Shown in pieces: positions 36,701 to 47,621 of a stretch of DNA of 64,000 bases. Each line of letters opens with the position of its first letter. Position 1 is the first letter of the stretch. Origin of the DNA: Valencia hispanica (taxonomy: Eukaryota > Chordata > Actinopteri > Cyprinodontiformes > Valenciidae); contig OY747721.1 of the NCBI GenBank assembly GCA_963556495.2, positions 13,150,649-13,214,648 on the forward strand, read 5' to 3'. Position numbers and translations under genes: made by a program. The notes under the pieces are model-generated. The model was not told where the DNA came from. It searched no databases and was given only the letters and a program-made list of their open reading frames with translations.

Positions 36701-39700
36701 GTGTTTCTTTTATGTGTTTCTTTTAAATCACCAAATCATGTAAAGCACCTTGAGTTGCCCTGCTGTTGAAAGTGTGCTATACAAATAAAATTGCCTTGCC
36801 TTGCCTTGCCTCTTTAAAGTCAGCATCCTTGTACCAGATATGACTCAATGAAGCAGATTATAGAACTATTTGATCTTTTAGGTAAGCAGTACCAAAGAGT
36901 ACTTTCTCAACAGAACAAAGCAGAGCTTGGAGTGCTATTTCTACTTGATCGTATTTAATGCTTACCTTCATGAGCAGGTAATGTTGGTTAATACTTTCTA
37001 AATACGGTTTACAATTGTGAGATAAATCAACTGTAACTCTGTTGTGTTTTCCAGTATCCTCTTGCCTTTGTTTCAAACTTCAGTCAGTGGATGTGCTGCC
37101 ACGCCTGGTTGTACAGGTTGCTGGCCTGCATGGACGTGTCGGAGCTGTCTGCTCCTGCCGAGCTGGTCACCAAAGGAGCCCGCGTCCTGGTGAGGATTCG
37201 AGCAGCCTACGAAACATTCTAATTTTATTTACGTTTTCTCGTGTCTTTGTAGTTCTTGGCGCATGGGGTTCAAATTCTACATTTGTGATAAAGTACAAAC
37301 CTGCATTGCAATAAATAGGTCCTTTAAACCCATTAATATGGAACATTTGTTGACCTTTTCACAAGAATGTGATACTTAGTTTTATATTAAAACAGCAAAA
37401 TGAATTAAAGATTGTTTACTAAATTGTTCTTTTGAACAATCCAGGGTGCATACGACATCTGGGAAAAATAGATTTCAGGGTTTTCCAGGTCTGGTTAAGT
37501 GTGGAAAAAGCTACATTTCCATTCTTTATGCTTCCTGCTTTCTTTACTTCTTTACTTTCTTCCTTTTTTCCTTGATGCCTTTAGTCTTTTCTTTTTTTTC
37601 TTCTTATTTTCTCCCTTGTGTTTTTCCTTACTTACCTCTTTCCTTTTTATCCATTCTTTCCTCTCTTCATTCTTTTTTCTTTCCTTCCTTGTGTCCCTCT
37701 TTTCCCACATCCTTATTTTCATTCCAACCACCTTGGAAATCAGATTCTGGTAAAGTGTGGGATTTTAACATGTAAAAAAAATTAAGAACCTTGACAACTA
37801 TTTTGGCTACATAAATTAACTGAAATAACATTGCTGTAACATCTATGCTCATTATGAAAACATTAAACATCTGTACATATCTCAATGCTTTTTAAACTAC
37901 TCTGTGTACCTACATTTAAACAATCTCTTTTAGATTTTTTTTAAATCCATCCTTTTATCACACTGCGAGATACATTTTAATTCACAGCAGGTACTGGTTT
38001 GCCCCACGCTACCCACGCCGATTCCTGAGTTCTCATTTCTATCTTCACACGCGCTCTACTTTTCTTGGCGCTGTGATTAATGCGTGAATGCTTGTGTCTG
38101 AGCAGGTTGCTGATGAGTACTTGGCCCCCGACGTGCTCAGCACAGTCAAAGAGATGAAGGCGGCCAACTTCAGACGAGTGCCCAAGATGCCTATTTATGG
38201 AGTGGCTCAGCTGACATCAGAGGTGAAGTGCAGTCATTGATTCTGTCGTCAAATTATAACCAGCGGTTTTAATCATCAGTATCTGATGATACTGAACCAT
38301 CTTAAGACGAGTAAACATTTTATATCGACTGTTTCTGTGTAATAAGTGTTAGGTTACTGCTCGCATTTTGAAAGATGCAACGGAAATAGTTAAACATGTA
38401 CAGTGTAGATCAGTTTAGGATATTTGTGCTGACAGTCAGAGTATGGGTACCTTCAGACTGACTCTATGAAGACTAAATAACTACAGATGATCCTTTTGCA
38501 ATTTTTGGGAATCATTTGTTTAACTCCTAAACACTTTACAGTACCTCTTAGGTTCCTTTAATTTTTTTTTCAAAATAAATGTCAGAGATTATTAATACGC
38601 ATTGCTGTTCTTTGAAATAATCTACAGTGCAGACAGATTCACAGGAAACACTTATGATTATTTAAGATTGTGGACATTGTGGATATGAAGATTTGGACGC
38701 CCGCAACAGGAAGCTCATGCTGGACTTCCGGCTCTGTGCTTTAATCCTGACCATTCTTTCTTCAGGCTATTGGAGCAGTTCTCACCCACCTGACGGATGA
38801 AAAGAGGAAACACAGCCACGTTTTATGGATCAACCTGCAGGAGGAATTGTCGCTCGAAGGAAACGGGCAAATCTTCACACCCAGGGAACCTTCGTGCCTG
38901 GACCAGCACATCCCTGTCCCAACGAGTGACCCACAGTTGCTAGAGGTAGAAGAAGAAACAAATGTAAATAAATTTGTTTTGAAAGATTTTTTTTCACGTT
39001 TTTCAACTCTAGATGGTTCTGTGTCCCCACCTGTCCTTTAGAAATTAGAAACCTCACTGAAGGAGGAGATTCTGCAAGCTCAGAAGTGGCTGGAAGTGAC
39101 GCTGGAGCGGGAGAAACAGATGAAGATGTTTAAAAGCTGCCTCACCATTCAGGAGATCTTCAACCAGCACAAAAGCTCTCACCAGGGCCTTGTGTACAAA
39201 CGAATCCCTCTGCCAGAGTGCAGCTCACTTAGGGAAGAAGTAAGCATCCATCATCACGGATGTGCCATTGTGGTTTTATTGTTTTATTTAATTTTTTTAT
39301 TTTCCCAGCAATGCAGAGAAAATTAAGTGTTTACTAAGTATGCCATAGATATCACATATAAAAATTCGATTCAAGATCAAACAAATTAGATCCAAGGCAT
39401 CCAGATAACACAATAAAGAATAAGCCTTAGGCTCCCTCTAGTGGTTAGGGATGTAATTACATTGCATAACTTTAATGAAATTGCATCCTGTCATTATTTC
39501 TTAAGGTGCAGCCAAGATATCATGTAATAGTTTCACACTTTGTTCCTGTGTGTTTAATGTTTTTTAGGATTTGGATAAGCTTCTTGAGGCCATGAAGAGT
39601 GCTTTAGCTGAGGATTCCCACTCAGCTTTTGTCTTTAATTGCTCCAACGGCAGAGGCAGAACCACAACCACCATGGTTGTTGCTGTACTCACTCTGTGGC

Positions 39701-42700
39701 ACTTTAAGGTAAGCAGCAGAATCAAGTCAAATGATCTATTTAGGCTTTAAAAACGGTGTTATTCAGGACCTCTTTAACTAAAATTTGACCTGGGTTCTGC
39801 AGGGTTTCCCAGAGTGTACAGATGATGAGATTGTCAGCGTTCCTGATGCAAAGTACACAAAGGGAGAGTTTGAGGTATGTATACTCAATACAAATACATT
39901 TATAACAACTGCAATAAGAACTCTGTTAGGATGTATTATTAATAAGCTCTTCAAAATATCAGAACAAATAGCCAAATCAACACAGAAATTGTTCACCAGA
40001 TGCAAATTAAACTTCTTCCATCTCAATCTATAAATCTAAATCCTACACGCAGGTTGAATGCTATTGTTTTCATCTGGGAATAATGCGCATGCACACAACA
40101 CTGGAGGGCAAAAAGAGCTTCGGCACCCGCTATCCAGAGCACTTCTGTTGCGGTTAAACAATTACACTAACAAAATGAAATCTAGGGATGTAGGTATAAC
40201 TAATTTAGATAATCTTTGTACAGATGATTTAAACAAATACACCGCAAAGCTAACTGTACTTGGCACGAAGCCTACAGACTTGTTTCAAATTGCTAAAGAG
40301 CTATGGGATGACCGCTATTTAGCAGAATCTGCTGACAACTGACAGCTAATAATAGTGGTGGTCAGTGTGGCTAATCAGTCTTTTTGCCCACCTAAGTAAT
40401 CATTATAGCCAACTTGTACAGGTTTTCTGTTAGTTCTGTTAGACAGACTGCAGAGAACAGTCAGGTCCTCGGAGAGGATCATAGGTACTGATCTTCCCTC
40501 CATTCAGGACCTGTACCAGTCCAGGGTCAAGAAGCGGGCCAGAAAAATCACCACAGACCCCTCACACCCTGGCCACAATCTGTTTAGGCTCCTCCCGTCA
40601 GGCCGGCGTTACAGAGCGTTGTACGCCAAAACCACCCGACACAAGAACAGTTTTTTCCCCCAGGCTGTCGCTCTGATGAACTCTGTGTAGTCACAGAGTG
40701 GGAGTCCATTCACATAACAATAAACTATAACTCTGCACTGCTGTACATACTCACTGTAAAATAACCCCGGTTTGGTCTATATATTATCCTTTATTATTTA
40801 TTTGTATTTATTTCTCTATTTCACTTATTTAAGTTCTGTACTGGAGATAAAAGTTGCCGGAGTCAAATTCCTTGTATGTGTCATACTTGGCCATTAAAGC
40901 TGATTCTGATTCTGATTCTGATTCTCCGTCTTGTGTTCTCTATATTCTATTATCCTTCTGTTTTAGCTTTGCCTTACTAGGTGGTTAGGTTCTATTGTTG
41001 TTTTGCCATTTTCTTGGTGTTTTGTTGACATTTTACCAAGCAAAATCTGTGCTGAAACACTACTAAAGCTATTTCAACTCAAATGAAAAAAAAAACCTTT
41101 TGTGCAGTTTTTCCACCGACCTTACAGAAAACCTTAGGTATATATATTTTTTACTTCCAGTCAGTGAAAGCAGCAATGAAGTCTTGTTAGAAGCCAGAGC
41201 TTTTCTACTCTGGTCTGTAAATTAGAGCCAGTATTTTTGTATTTTTTTCCCCCCTCTTGCTTCAGAGTTGTGACAATGAGTCAGTGGTTGGAACCTGCAG
41301 GCTGTGTCCTCAGCACAGAAGGCCACACTCTGCAGCCACACAATACCACGTGTCAATCACAGCAGTCTGTCCATTGGATTTCCTCAGAGGCACAGAACGG
41401 TCCCCACGGAAACCTTTTTTGGCCTCCAAATCAACCTCATACAAAAATGGGATGTTGTAATCCCCTTTGAATTAAAGCTGTATGCTAATGTGATGGCTGC
41501 AAAGTCTGACACATTCTTCAATAGAAGAAAAGAAGCAGTTTTAAATAATCTTTCTCCTTTTACCTAGTTATGCCTTCTGGAATTCATGGATGTTTTGCTA
41601 CTTGCAGAAAACATTGTGACACTGTAGTATTACAAAAATACCAATGATGTATTTCATGCTAAAGCCCTTTTACCTCAGCAGGTTAAAAGGCTTTAGCCCT
41701 ATCTCCTTTAGCCTTAATCTGCCGCTGCTGGCTTCACATTCAGCTCCACTCTATGGTGTACATAAATTTGGTCTGTTTTTCTGTGCCCTATTGAATTATT
41801 TCTGATGGAAAAATCTATTCATAAAGCATACGTGCAATAAATGCTGCAACTGGATGTACAGTGGGGCAAAAAATTATTTGGTAGCCACCAATTGTGCAAG
41901 TTGTCCCACTTAAAAAGATGAGAGAGGACTGTAATTTTCATCATAGGCACAGTTTATCTGTGAGACAGTGTAAAACAAATTCAAGAAATCAAATTGTATG
42001 GTTTTTAAATAATTAATTTGTATAATGGTGCAGAAAATAAGTATTTGGCCAAAAACAAAAGTTCATTTAAATCCTTTGTAAAGTAGCCTTGGTTGGCAAT
42101 GACAGATATCAAATGTTTCCTTTAAGTTTTCACCAGGAATCTACACACTGTAGTTGGTATTTTGGCCCATTGTTCCATGCAGATCTTCTCTAGAGCTGTA
42201 ATGTTTTGGGGCTGTCCCGGGGCAACACAGATTTTCAACTCCATCCACAGATTCTCGATTGGATTGAGGTCTAGAGACTGGGTAGTCCACTCCAGAACCT
42301 TGCAATGCTTTTAACGTAGCCACTCCTTTGTTGCCCAGGCGGTTTGTTTGGGATCATTGTCATGCTGGAAGATCCAGCCACGTTTCATCTTCAATGCTCT
42401 CATTGATGAAAATAGGTTTTTGTCCAGAATCTCATGATACATGGCCCCATTCATCCTTCTCTTATTACAGATCAGTCTTCCTGTCCCCTGTGCAGAAAAG
42501 TAGCCCCAAAGCATAATATTTTCACCCCTATGCTTCCCAGTGAGTATGGTGTTCTTGGGATGCAACTCAGCATTCTTCCCCCTCCAAACATGGCGAGTGG
42601 GATTTGTATCAAAGAGCTCTATTTTGATCTAATCTGACCAGAACAAATTCTCCCAATCCTCCTCTGGATCCTCCAGATAGTCTCTGCCAAACTTTAGACA

Positions 42701-45700
42701 GGCCTGGATATGTGCTGGCTTAGGCAAGGGGATCATTCTAGGCCAGGGAAGGCAATTTTATTTGTATAGCAAACTTTCAACAACAATTCAAGGTGCTTTA
42801 CATGATTATGGGGTAAAATAAAAATAGCAGTAAACACAGATAAAGCATATAAATTAAAAATAGCATTGAAACAAGAATCACTCACAAAACATATACATGT
42901 ACATATACATACATATACATGAAGACATTACTCAAAGGTAGCTCTAAACAGATACGTTTTTAGTTCTGATTTAAAAGAACTCAGTATTTCAGCAGCTTAG
43001 AAGTTGTCTGGAAGTTTGTTCCAGATTAGAGAAGTGTAGAAACTGAAAGCTGCTTCTCCATGTTTGGTTCTAATTCTAGGGATGTTGAGTAGACTGGAAT
43101 TAGAGGACCTGAGTGGTCTGGTGGGGGGTTTGTATACTAACAGTAGATCTTTAACATACTTTGGTGCTAAGCCATTCAATGATCTATAAACTAGTAAAAG
43201 TATTTTGAAGTCTATTCTCTGAGCTACAGGGAGGCAGTGTAAGGACTTTAGAACTGGGGTGATGTGCTCTACCTTCCTGGTTCTAGTGAGGACACGAGCA
43301 GCAGCGTTCTGCATCAGTTGCAGCTGTCTAATTGACTCTTTAGGCAGACCTGTGAGATGGCTGTTACAGTAATCAATCCGACTAAAGATAAGCGCATGGA
43401 TGGGTTTTTCGAGGTCCTGTTGCGACATCAGTCCTTTAATCCTAAAAATGTTCTTCAGGTGATAAAAGGCTGACCTTGTTATTGCCTTTATGTGACCCTG
43501 GAGGTTCAGGTCTGAGTCCATACCTACACATAACCTTGCCTATTGTAGATTGGCTAATCTCAGTCTTGTGCAGGTGCACAATCTAGACAGCTCTCTGGTC
43601 TTGGCCATGATGGAGGTTGGAGTTTGACAGTTTGAAGGTGGTGGACAGGTGTCTTTTTATACAGAAAATTAGTTCAAACAAGTGGCATCAATAGAGGTAA
43701 CGAGTGAAGGATAGAAGAGCTTCTTATAGAAGAAGTAACAGGTCTGTGAGGGCCAGAATTCTTGCTTTTTTGTACGTGTTAAATACTTATTTTCTGCAAT
43801 CAAATCCCAGACTTTAATTCAGTTAAGAATCTGTAGCAATACTTAAAACTTTGTCCGCTGATGTCCTTCATCCAACCGGGCTAAGCCCGAGTTATTTTAC
43901 AAAGAATGGGCAAACTCTTCATTCTGAAGATATACAAAATGTGTTTTTACAAAATATTTACTAAGATGAGCTGAATACAAACAAGTAAAAACATCTCAAA
44001 TTTCTATTTGCAAAGAAATATTTTTAAATCAATCAAACCTCACAAATACGCACTACTTTGTGTTGCTGTATCACAAAAGATTCTGATAAAATACATGCAT
44101 GTTTGGTTGAAACATGTCAATATATATTGGTATTATATTTCCAACCTATTTCTTGGGTTTGATTTTTCTTATATTTTTTTAGTTCGGGTTTAGTGGTTGA
44201 AAATAATACAAAGTTATTGAACAAACACTCTATGCCCAAAGGAAGAAAAACAGGGTCAGATTTTGAGATGATTTTAAGTAAAGACACTGAATAAGAAATA
44301 AAGGGTTCTGCCTGCAAGTCTGTTCAGTCCCTTCTTCTTTCTCCCTCCTGAATTCAATTTCTGACACCAAGAAAGAACCAGAAAAGGTAATTTAGATGAT
44401 TAGATGAGTGACCGCTTTCTGCAACACTGTTTTTGTGGTTTAATGTCATATGCATGTGTTGCTGGACACATTTATAGGTCTGCAGAGTCAACACTATAAA
44501 TGAACATGCTGACACACATTTGCACCAACGCGCTATTGGGTCAGCACAGACAATCAAGGTTTTTTTTTTACAACTGAAGTTCCAAATCCAAGGCAGGAAA
44601 AATGTCTCTTGTTTTGCAAGCATGCTTTTGAGACATTTTGCAGCATCATATGGATCAAAACATATATTAGAAAAGATTTGAAACACTAAAGGATTCAGCC
44701 TGTCTGTGCAGTGGGAGAAATTAAGATAAAAGGTCTTCTAAATAAAGTCTAGCAGTAATATTGGCACTACAAATAGAATCCAGGTTTCTTTGTTGTGAAG
44801 ATAACTTCATGGAAGGACAGTATTCTGCATATCAAACCTCTTTGTGAAGTTGATCATTTATAATCAGATTTTATTAAAGTTTTTTTGAATCAAAGCAGAC
44901 TTTCTCTAGCATGAAATTATAACTGTTTAATTGGTCTTTGGGTATTCTGTCTAAATTATGCTTTGCACGCTGTATCTACTCAAAATGCTATCAAACTTTT
45001 TTTCTAAAAGCTTAGCATTGAAAACGTGAGATTTGTCAAGCTCTGAAAAATGTCTTGTGGAATGAATATGTAGCCGTGGAATTCTCAGACTCATAATCTG
45101 TGTTGGAGCAAGATACACGGTACATTTTCTCACCAAACCAACCTGAAAAAATTATATTATTTTAAACCCCCCCAAAAAATTTTGTAGAGTTTAGAATCTT
45201 ATATTTGAGGCTAATATTTAACAAACTGCAGCTATTTTGTGTATTTTCTTAAATATTTGGATCCTCACTTTATATTTTTCTATAAAGCAGCATTTCCAAA
45301 TCCAGCATGTTTCATGATAAAAATAGGCTGAAAGTAATGATACAAGAGTGCAACTTTTCTTATGTTTACCCTTCCCGTTGTCTGTTGAATGTTTAGCTTT
45401 CTTTTTCCAACATAAATTGAAAGCAGACATCACTTGGGAAACACTGCTCTAATGTTCTATAACAGATCTGTGAAGCCCTCAAAGAACACCTAGCTTTATA
45501 CCGGGAATAAATTACACCCAGATACAATCTCTCTACCAATTAGGAGACTTTGGAAAACAATTAGTTGCACTGGGTTTTATTTAGGAGTGGCAGAATAAAT
45601 GGGGCTGTATCCATGTGTATTTGTTTTTTTTTTGTAAAGTGTTCACATTTATTCACAGCTCTTTCTTGGCCTTTCACAAAAAATCCCAAGAAAATTTATT

Positions 45701-46072
45701 AAATGTATTTGTGGTTGAGCTGTGACAAAATGTTTAAAGTTTTACGATTAAAGTACATGATTCTAAATACTGTTTGAAGGTACTGCACAACAACACCTTG
45801 TGAGGTAGAAAGAATTGGTAAATGCTTGTTAGAATTTTGCAGTTTTGTCACCACTTTTAAAACATATTGTAAATATTTGGCTTTAGAAGAGCTGCATAAA
45901 GAGTGTGTGCATTGTTTCTGCCAATCTGCAGGTTGTAATGCGGTTGGTTCGCCTTCTTCCTGACGGCCACAGGAGGAAGAAAGAGGTAGACCTGGCGCTG
46001 GATTCTGTCAGTGAGACCATGACCCCCATGCACTATCATCTGAGAGAGATAATCATCTGTACTTACAGACAG
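28876..46072 (+). CDS. pald1: Paladin (phosphatase-domain protein), 17 coding exons, 3' end missing
   Basis: Paladin is a cytoplasmic, putatively membrane-tethered protein with two tyrosine-phosphatase-like domains, linked in vertebrates to endothelial and neural-crest signalling. Exons: 28876-29048, 29227-29329, 31428-31607, 32028-32192, 32273-32433, 34089-34164, 34859-35013, 35127-35223, 36480-36584, 36882-36977, 37055-37189, 38106-38222, 38766-38945, 39042-39239, 39568-39708, 39803-39874, 45932-46072. They splice without frame error into 765 codons. The start MGTTAS matches the mammalian start and a myristoylation signal. CX5R motifs are CQVGVGR (308-314) and CSNGRGR (672-678). Other landmarks are [34 protein letters not shown] and [21 protein letters not shown]. 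Mammalian paladin has about 100 more residues. I found no matching exon before 64000, so the final intron is either longer than 17.9 kb or a small exon was missed. Confidence 0.95.
29227..29329 (+). CDS. pald1: pald1 coding exon 2
   Basis: Encodes (T)[19 protein letters not shown] to PEHYLVK, residues 58-92. Acceptor ACACAG, donor AAG|GTAAGA. Confidence 0.93.
29910..30702. mobile_element. Degraded Tc1-like transposon in pald1 intron 2
   Basis: It starts ATGCCTTACAGAAGTTTTTAC and ends ATGAATGTTTTTGCAAGGCGG. The interior has GTGGTAGCAGCATCATGTTAC, CTGAACATACAGCCAGAGCTA and GCCAAAG-type transposase remnants with stops. Confidence 0.75.
30872..30891. repeat. (AT)n microsatellite
   Basis: About 20 bp of AT repeats in pald1 intron 2. 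Confidence 0.85.
31428..31607 (+). CDS. pald1: pald1 coding exon 3
   Basis: Encodes [15 protein letters not shown] to [10 protein letters not shown], residues 93-152. Acceptor TTTTTAG. The donor GAG|GTGATC is weak beyond the GT, but the join to exon 4 keeps the family alignment. Confidence 0.92.
32028..32192 (+). CDS. pald1: pald1 coding exon 4
   Basis: Encodes [19 protein letters not shown] to [10 protein letters not shown], residues 153-207. Acceptor CAAGCAG, donor GAG|GTAGCA. Confidence 0.93.
32273..32433 (+). CDS. pald1: pald1 coding exon 5
   Basis: Encodes [19 protein letters not shown] to [14 protein letters not shown](R), residues 208-260 plus 2 nt. Acceptor TTTACAG, donor ACAG|GTTGTT. 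Confidence 0.92.
32912..33850. mobile_element. Degraded Tc1-like transposon in pald1 intron 5
   Basis: It opens AAGTGCCTTGCAAAAGTACTC. The interior carries AAGCATTGCCACAGCATGATT and CACTTTTGGTCTCACTTGAAC. Its right half is split by an AT microsatellite and ends around CTGTGAATCTTTTTCTAATT. Confidence 0.7.
33624..33700. repeat. (AT)n microsatellite
   Basis: About 76 bp of AT dinucleotides inside the Tc1 relic of pald1 intron 5. Confidence 0.95.
34089..34164 (+). CDS. pald1: pald1 coding exon 6
   Basis: Encodes (R)[17 protein letters not shown] to VNILR, up to residue 286. Acceptor ACTGCAG, donor AGG|GTAAGC. Confidence 0.93.
34859..35013 (+). CDS. pald1: pald1 coding exon 7 (first CX5R motif)
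   Basis: Residues 287-337 plus 2 nt. Contains [20 protein letters not shown], the first phosphatase-like P-loop (C308 to R314). Acceptor TTTTCAG, donor GCA|GTAAGC. Confidence 0.94.
35127..35223 (+). CDS. pald1: pald1 coding exon 8
   Basis: Encodes (Q)[19 protein letters not shown] to GQQVMEE, up to residue 370. Acceptor GTGGCAG, donor GAG|GTAATT. Confidence 0.92.
35345..35990. mobile_element. Degraded Tc1-like transposon in pald1 intron 8
   Basis: GATTTAGGTCTGGATCATTG, CAAAGCATGATGCTGCCACC and ATGTTTCACAGTGGGATTTG are antisense transposase-region remnants of the same family as 19922-20815. Confidence 0.65.
36480..36584 (+). CDS. pald1: pald1 coding exon 9
   Basis: Encodes [20 protein letters not shown] to EDYQIQ, residues 371-405. 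Acceptor TTTTTCAG, donor CAA|GTAAGT. Confidence 0.92.
36640..36812 (+). mobile_element. LINE L2-type 3'-end fragment in pald1 intron 9
   Basis: CACCTTGAGTTGCCCTGCTG leads to GTGCTATACAAATAAAATTG and a (CCTTG)n tail. The same tail is seen inverted at 42738. Confidence 0.7.
36882..36977 (+). CDS. pald1: pald1 coding exon 10
   Basis: Encodes [20 protein letters not shown] to FNAYLHEQ, residues 406-437. Acceptor CTTTTAG, donor CAG|GTAATG. Confidence 0.92.
37055..37189 (+). CDS. pald1: pald1 coding exon 11
   Basis: Encodes [20 protein letters not shown] to VTKGARVL, residues 438-482. Acceptor TTTTCCAG, donor CTG|GTGAGG. Confidence 0.92.
37530..37725. repeat. Pyrimidine-rich tract
   Basis: About 190 bp made almost wholly of T and C (TTCTTTCC-like) in pald1 intron 11. 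The long plus-strand open frames here are low-complexity artefacts. Confidence 0.8.
38106..38222 (+). CDS. pald1: pald1 coding exon 12
   Basis: Encodes [19 protein letters not shown] to [12 protein letters not shown], residues 483-521. Acceptor TGAGCAG, donor GAG|GTGAAG. Confidence 0.93.
38766..38945 (+). CDS. pald1: pald1 coding exon 13
   Basis: Encodes [20 protein letters not shown] to [10 protein letters not shown], residues 522-581. Acceptor TCTTCAG, donor GAG|GTAGAA. Confidence 0.92.
39042..39239 (+). CDS. pald1: pald1 coding exon 14
   Basis: Encodes [20 protein letters not shown] to [11 protein letters not shown], residues 582-647. It includes [18 protein letters not shown], which aligns with the mammalian protein. 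Acceptor CCTTTAG, donor GAA|GTAAGC. Confidence 0.93.
39568..39708 (+). CDS. pald1: pald1 coding exon 15 (second CX5R motif)
   Basis: Residues 648-694. Contains [19 protein letters not shown], the second phosphatase-like P-loop (C672 to R678). Acceptor TTTTTAG, donor AAG|GTAAGC. Confidence 0.94.
39803..39874 (+). CDS. pald1: pald1 coding exon 16
   Basis: Encodes [20 protein letters not shown] to GEFE, residues 695-718. Acceptor TCTGCAG, donor GAG|GTATGT. Confidence 0.93.
40058..40342 (+). pseudogene. Unidentified ORF fragment in pald1 intron 16
   Basis: 94 codons. The C-terminal half ([11 protein letters not shown] to [20 protein letters not shown]) looks more protein-like than neighbouring chance ORFs and ends [12 protein letters not shown]. 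It may derive from the same multi-copy SAP/YqaJ-type family as 27858-28196, but this is a guess from memory. No splice sites link it to pald1. Confidence 0.22.
40440..40925 (+). mobile_element. LINE 3'-end fragment with (TGATTC)n tail
   Basis: CTGTACCAGTCCAGGGTCAA, CAGGCCGGCGTTACAGAGCG and CCCCAGGCTGTCGCTCTGAT are characteristic of the C-terminal coding and 3' end of CR1/Rex1-type LINEs. The copy ends in a TCTGATTCTGATTC tail at 40895-40925. It is 5'-truncated. Confidence 0.7.
41857..43800 (-). mobile_element. Tc1-like transposon split by an L2 LINE fragment
   Basis: The left end is TACAGTGGGGCAAAAAATTA. The antisense transposase relic at 42565-42311 reads [18 protein letters not shown] and [18 protein letters not shown] (second catalytic Asp region). 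The right part resumes after the LINE with CTCTGGTCTTGGCCATGATG and ends near AAATACTTATTTTCTGCAATC. Stops throughout and a lost right terminal repeat mean it is dead. Confidence 0.75.
42738..43521 (-). mobile_element. L2-type LINE 3' fragment (reverse-transcriptase C-terminal region)
   Basis: The minus-strand open frame 43521-42997 (174 codons) reads [57 protein letters not shown] and [19 protein letters not shown], the region C-terminal to the RT domain in L2 elements. The tail AATTTTATTTGTATAGC at its 3' end matches 36640-36812. It is nested in the Tc1 element. Confidence 0.85.
43940..44135. mobile_element. Tc1-like terminal fragment
   Basis: CGCACTACTTTGTGTTGCTGT and ATTCTGATAAAATACATGCA match the right-end region of the common Tc1 family in this window. 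No other part is present. Confidence 0.4.
45540..45800. mobile_element. Tc1-like terminal fragment
   Basis: GCACTGGGTTTTATTTAGGAG, CAGCTCTTTCTTGGCCTTTC and GTATTTGTGGTTGAGCTGTG are decayed right-end sequence of the Tc1 family, about 130 bp upstream of pald1 exon 17. Confidence 0.55.
45932..46072 (+). CDS. pald1: pald1 coding exon 17 (last one found)
   Basis: Encodes [20 protein letters not shown] to [10 protein letters not shown], residues 719-765. Acceptor TCTGCAG, donor CAG|GTACAA in phase 0, so at least one more exon must follow. Confidence 0.94.
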
Positions 46073-47112
46073 GTACAACCCAAACATCCATTTTTACTCG
46101 AAATGTGTGTAAAGCAGAAGAGAAATGGGGTTGTAAGTTACATGTAGAGTTTAATAATGGTCTAAACTTGCAAAGTTGTGTCCAGCTTCTCATATGATAT
46201 TATAATGATTTCATGTCTCAAAACATCAAGTCAAAGAAGACATGCATTGCTTTTTAATGCATAGCATTTCTGCTCCAGTTTAGAAGATTTGTGTGCAGTT
46301 GCACATGAAGACCTGTAGATGGCCTCAAGGCTACAAATTTATGTGTGTCCACTGCCTACTATGGAAAATAATAGTGGCCCAACACACCTCATCCCTGAAG
46401 CTAAATGGAATTCTCTTGATTCTTAAAGGGAAACAGTAGAAGGGGAGGAGGGATGCAGGAAAAGAGGAGGATTTTGGAGGTTGACCTGTTGGAAGTGTTT
46501 TTATTTTCGAACTGATCATAGTTTAAACATTGTTATAAACCACATCATATCAGTGTCAGCTGCTTCCTTTGCCAGAACTGAACCCTGAATGTGTTTTAAT
46601 ACAACAAAGACACGCTAGAACAGCGAAGATAGAGAAGAATTTAAAGATTCTGATCATGAAAGCATTCCTGAAAGCTCTTTTCAAGAGCTTTCATCTTGTC
46701 TTTTTATATGTGTTTTATATGAAGAGTGCCACAAGAGCAACAGTAGTTGAGGGTCCGATTTCTCTCTGAAAATCTTTTTGTACCTTTCTGTCTTCAGCTC
46801 TGTTTAAGCCATTTGTAATGCAGACTAATCATGGTGCCTCTGTGCACCGTCAGCTGCCCTCGGCACACGGGAGGCGCCCGGTCCTGTCTCCACCGTATCA
46901 ATGGGCCTCATTGTCCCATGAACTCTGTCGTTTCTCTGCCTGTCACTTTCAGATACCAGGCTCCAGGAAAAAAGGGCGCCCTGTAAACTCACTTTACAAT
47001 TAGTGGGATACTAATTACTTACTTCATAATGTTGTTTTATAACTTACATGTGTTTATTACATAACGAATGCTGGTAGAGATTACAAATTAGGCTTTCATT
47101 TTATAAATACAA
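46073..47112. other. pald1 intron 17, unremarkable part
   Basis: No exon for the missing paladin C-terminus and no repeat with clear ends. Confidence 0.4.
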
Positions 47113-47116
47113 TTAA

Positions 47117-47621
47117 AGGGATATTCCACCCCTAAGTGAAATTAAGTCTATTGCCATATTCCCTAGAGTAAGATAAATCAGCCCAGTCATTCTCCTAATC
47201 TGGCAGCATTTGCTTTAACTTAGCACAATAAAATGTAAGTGAACGGTAATAGCTAGCATTTTGTGTGCAAAAGTCATAAAAATTACTCAATAATGATTCT
47301 AATTATTCCTGGTGACCTCAATAATCATATCAATTGCAAATTAAACTAATAAGTAACACAAAGAAATTACAGGAGCCGATTTAGACTAGGGACTACATTA
47401 TGACAAAGCACCGCTGTAAGCCGCCGCTGCAAGGCGCAAGGACATGATACAGCGCACGCAAAAGACACATACTTCCGTAAACACACACTGAGTTTTTAGT
47501 GCTTTTTGACTGCTGCCAGATTAGGAGAAGGACTGGGCTGATTATAAATGCTTTTTCTCACTTATCTAACTCTGGGGAATATGGCAACAGACTACATTTC
47601 ACTTAGTGGTGGAATATCCCT
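47117..47621. mobile_element. Kolobok-like MITE with long inverted ends
   Basis: AGGGATATTCCACCCCTAAG and its inverted partner CTTAGTGGTGGAATATCCCT bound 505 bp. The similarity continues inward for more than 100 bp (GGCAGCATTTGC.. and ..GCTGCCAGATTAGGAG). The flanks are TTAA at 47113-47116 and TCAA at 47622-47625, fitting a decayed TTAA duplication. There is no transposase. Confidence 0.65.

Noticed and set aside
37446..37775. 109-codon hydrophobic ORF, apparently multi-spanning
   Set aside because: It runs along a pyrimidine-rich tract in a pald1 intron, so the Phe/Leu/Ser-rich composition is an artefact.
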